7,807 nt of DNA from Planctomycetota bacterium (GTDB taxonomy: Bacteria; Planctomycetota; SZUA-567): contig JAISYD010000184.1 in NCBI GenBank assembly GCA_031270145.1, positions 1 to 7,807 on the forward strand. The letters are read 5' to 3'. A program made the translations under genes and the position numbers. Positions 6,542 through 7,807 of this stretch are shown piece after piece. Below the pieces are notes generated by a model. The model was not told the origin of the DNA. It made no database searches and saw only the letters and a program-made list of their open reading frames with translations. Position 1 is the first letter of the stretch. Every line of letters starts with the position of its first letter.

Positions 6542-6745
6542 GTGGCTACGGGAACAGTGAAGTGGTTCAGCGATCAAAAGGGTTACGGGTTCATCGTTCC
6601 GGACGACGGGGGACAGGATCTTTTCATCCATCATTCCAACATCAAAATGGACGGATTCAAGACCCTCAAGGACGGCCAAAAAGTCGAGTTTGAGCCGGCC
6701 CAGGGACGCAAGGGACCCGAAGCCACCAATTGCCGGCCTCTTTGA
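6542..6745 (+). CDS. Cold-shock domain protein, CspA family
   Basis: A 67-residue single-domain protein of normal family length, predicted to bind single-stranded RNA and DNA in the cytoplasm and act as an RNA chaperone. It opens with MATGTVKWFSDQKGYGFI, carrying RNP1 (KGYGFI, 13-18), and has RNP2 (DLFIHH, 26-31). The rest, ending ATNCRPL where ATNVRPL is more usual, is a standard five-strand OB fold. The start is GTG 6542, set by GGAGGTG six bases upstream and by the family's normal N-terminus; the frame is open further back to 6503 but without homology. It is monocistronic, with its own promoter at 6409-6437 and terminator at 6775-6805. Several paralogues usually exist per genome, so I give no specific csp letter. 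Confidence 0.95.
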   Translation: MATGTVKWFSDQKGYGFIVPDDGGQDLFIHHSNIKMDGFKTLKDGQKVEFEPAQGRKGPEATNCRPL

Positions 6746-6774
6746 TCGCCCTGGGCGCTTGACCGTTTCAATTC

Positions 6775-6805
6775 AAACCTCCCGGTTCCGGCCGGGGGGT
6801 TTTTT
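6775..6805 (+). terminator. Rho-independent terminator of the cold-shock gene
   Basis: AAACCTCCCGG (6775-6785) pairs with CCGGGGGGTTT (6792-6802) around the loop TTCCGG, with one G-U pair, followed by an unbroken T-run to 6805. It lies 29 bases after the stop codon. Confidence 0.85.
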
Positions 6806-6883
6806 AAGCTTGGTCCGCTCCCCTCGCGCGTTTATTTTCGGGAGAAAAGCGGATTTTAAAGGCCGCCATAAGGCGCTCCAACC

Positions 6884-7807
6884 TCAACACCCGACGACAT
6901 GGATGGTTCTGCCGCCCGCCAGCTTTTCCGTGGACCAAGCGATCTTCCTCGTCCAGGACTTCTTTGTACCGCGGTCGAAAATAACCAGCCACCCTTCCTT
7001 CGCCCCGAAGGCGTCCATATACCCCGCCGTCTGTTCCAGCCCCCGATTCCTTGCCCCGCGGCCGGCCAGCTTCAACTCCACCGGGTAAGACTTTCCCGCA
7101 TACTGCACGCAGAGATCCACCCGGCCCCGGCCCACCGCCATCTCGCGGGCGATAAGCGCCCCGCCGTTCACCACCCGCTGGAGATAGGCCTGCAGCACTA
7201 GATGCGGCACCGCCTCCAGGTAGTCGCCACCTTTTAGATAGACGCCGGCGTTCTCTCTCCAGAATTGCTGGAACGCTTTTAAAAGCGGCGTCATCCCCAA
7301 CCTTTTCCCGTCCATCCAGCGGTTGGCCAGGTCCGGAGGCATCCGGGCCTGGATATCGTAGGTCAAGGCTCGGACAATGACTTCCCGGTAGATGGGGTTG
7401 GCGGGTTCAAGTACGCCGGCGGCTCCGATCTTCACTAGGCCAAGATCCAGGCAGAACTTGGTGTCGTCATGAAGCAGGGACACCTCGTTTTCCGCCCCGG
7501 TCAGCATCGGCTCGATTACCTTCCGCACCCTCGGCTCCCGCAGCCGATCCAGGAGCGAGTCGATATGGGTGTCCCGCCGCTTCATCAGGGTGTCGGCCGC
7601 GTTGTCGATATGCCCGGCGGTGACGGGAAGCGAATAATCGCGTTTGAGATCGTCCTCCACCACCTGCCGGGCCAGGGCGTTCACCAGCCAGGGCTGGCCC
7701 TCCGACCAATACCAGGCCCGCTCGACCGCCTCCGGCTCGAAAACCTGTTTAGTGGCCTCGGTGTGCTGCCGGTAGAGTTCGCCCACCTGTTCCCGGGTGA
7801 AATTGTC
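6884..7807 (-). CDS. AAA-like ATPase with C-terminal PD-(D/E)XK nuclease-type domain, 5' end outside window
   Basis: Only the C-terminal 307 residues are visible; the frame is open to the right edge (DNFTREQVGELYRQHTEAT), so the GTG at 7786 is internal. The first part (FTREQVGELYRQHTEAT, then EGQPWLVNALARQ) matches the lid region of AAA-like ATPases (AAA_35 type); the Walker motifs would lie upstream. A winged-helix-like stretch follows, then the C-terminal domain with the PD-(D/E)XK signature: Asp in GRVDLC (codon 7115-7117), Glu and Lys of VELKL (7076-7078 and 7070-7072), and Gln in LEQTAGYMD. Such proteins are frequent in anaerobes and cyanobacteria, often in many copies; their role (defence, mobile DNA or repair) is not settled. 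The gene is convergent with the cold-shock gene, 138 bases away, and no associated defence genes are visible. Confidence 0.8.
   Translation of the reverse strand, partial: DNFTREQVGELYRQHTEATKQVFEPEAVERAWYWSEGQPWLVNALARQVVEDDLKRDYSLPVTAGHIDNAADTLMKRRDTHIDSLLDRLREPRVRKVIEPMLTGAENEVSLLHDDTKFCLDLGLVKIGAAGVLEPANPIYREVIVRALTYDIQARMPPDLANRWMDGKRLGMTPLLKAFQQFWRENAGVYLKGGDYLEAVPHLVLQAYLQRVVNGGALIAREMAVGRGRVDLCVQYAGKSYPVELKLAGRGARNRGLEQTAGYMDAFGAKEGWLVIFDRGTKKSWTRKIAWSTEKLAGGRTIHVVGC

Noticed and set aside
6140..6679. Minus-strand open frame across the intergenic region and cold-shock gene
   Set aside because: It runs antisense to a certain cold-shock gene and its promoter and shows no domain.
6815..6883. 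Possible terminator for the minus-strand AAA-like gene
   Set aside because: Only a four-pair stem (CGCC-TTAT-GGCG) and a short, interrupted T-rich stretch are visible on that strand.
7784..7786. GTG as the start of the AAA-like protein
   Set aside because: The upstream in-frame residues to the window edge continue the family pattern, so the gene extends beyond the window.

Overview
This is a GC-rich bacterial chromosomal window from an organism I cannot name. The long-form citramalate synthase, the apparently HAMP-less chemoreceptor and the AAA-like/PD-(D/E)XK protein are all common in anaerobic deltaproteobacteria (Desulfobacterota), so that is my best guess, held weakly. No plasmid, phage or CRISPR features are visible.

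Layout. Positions 2-2547 hold two tightly packed plus-strand genes: a TPR-repeat protein cut by the left window edge, and cimA, which starts 12 bases after the TPR stop codon. Next (2557-4445) is a methyl-accepting chemotaxis protein gene broken by a single missing base inside its most conserved segment. Its base and codon use looks different from the flanking genes. At 4475-4618 lies a 144-bp MITE-like element with long imperfect terminal inverted repeats, an internal perfect hairpin and a TTA target duplication. The right TTA is also the stop codon (TAA) of the convergent minus-strand lipoprotein gene (4619-6028). An outer-end copy of the same terminal repeat forms the last codons and stop of cimA (2530-2546).

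The 513-base divergent intergenic region (6029-6541) holds a 19-bp inverted repeat enclosing a second hairpin, several smaller palindromes, a near-consensus sigma-70 promoter and a structured leader for a cold-shock protein gene (6542-6745). That gene ends in a clear intrinsic terminator. The window closes with the C-terminal part of a minus-strand AAA-like protein carrying a PD-(D/E)XK nuclease-type domain, whose start lies beyond the right edge.

The genes do not form one pathway. TPR-cimA probably is an operon tail; the chemoreceptor, lipoprotein, cold-shock and ATPase/nuclease genes look like independent units. The most notable content is the repeat family around the chemoreceptor gene. 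I did not find a convincing undescribed multi-gene system.
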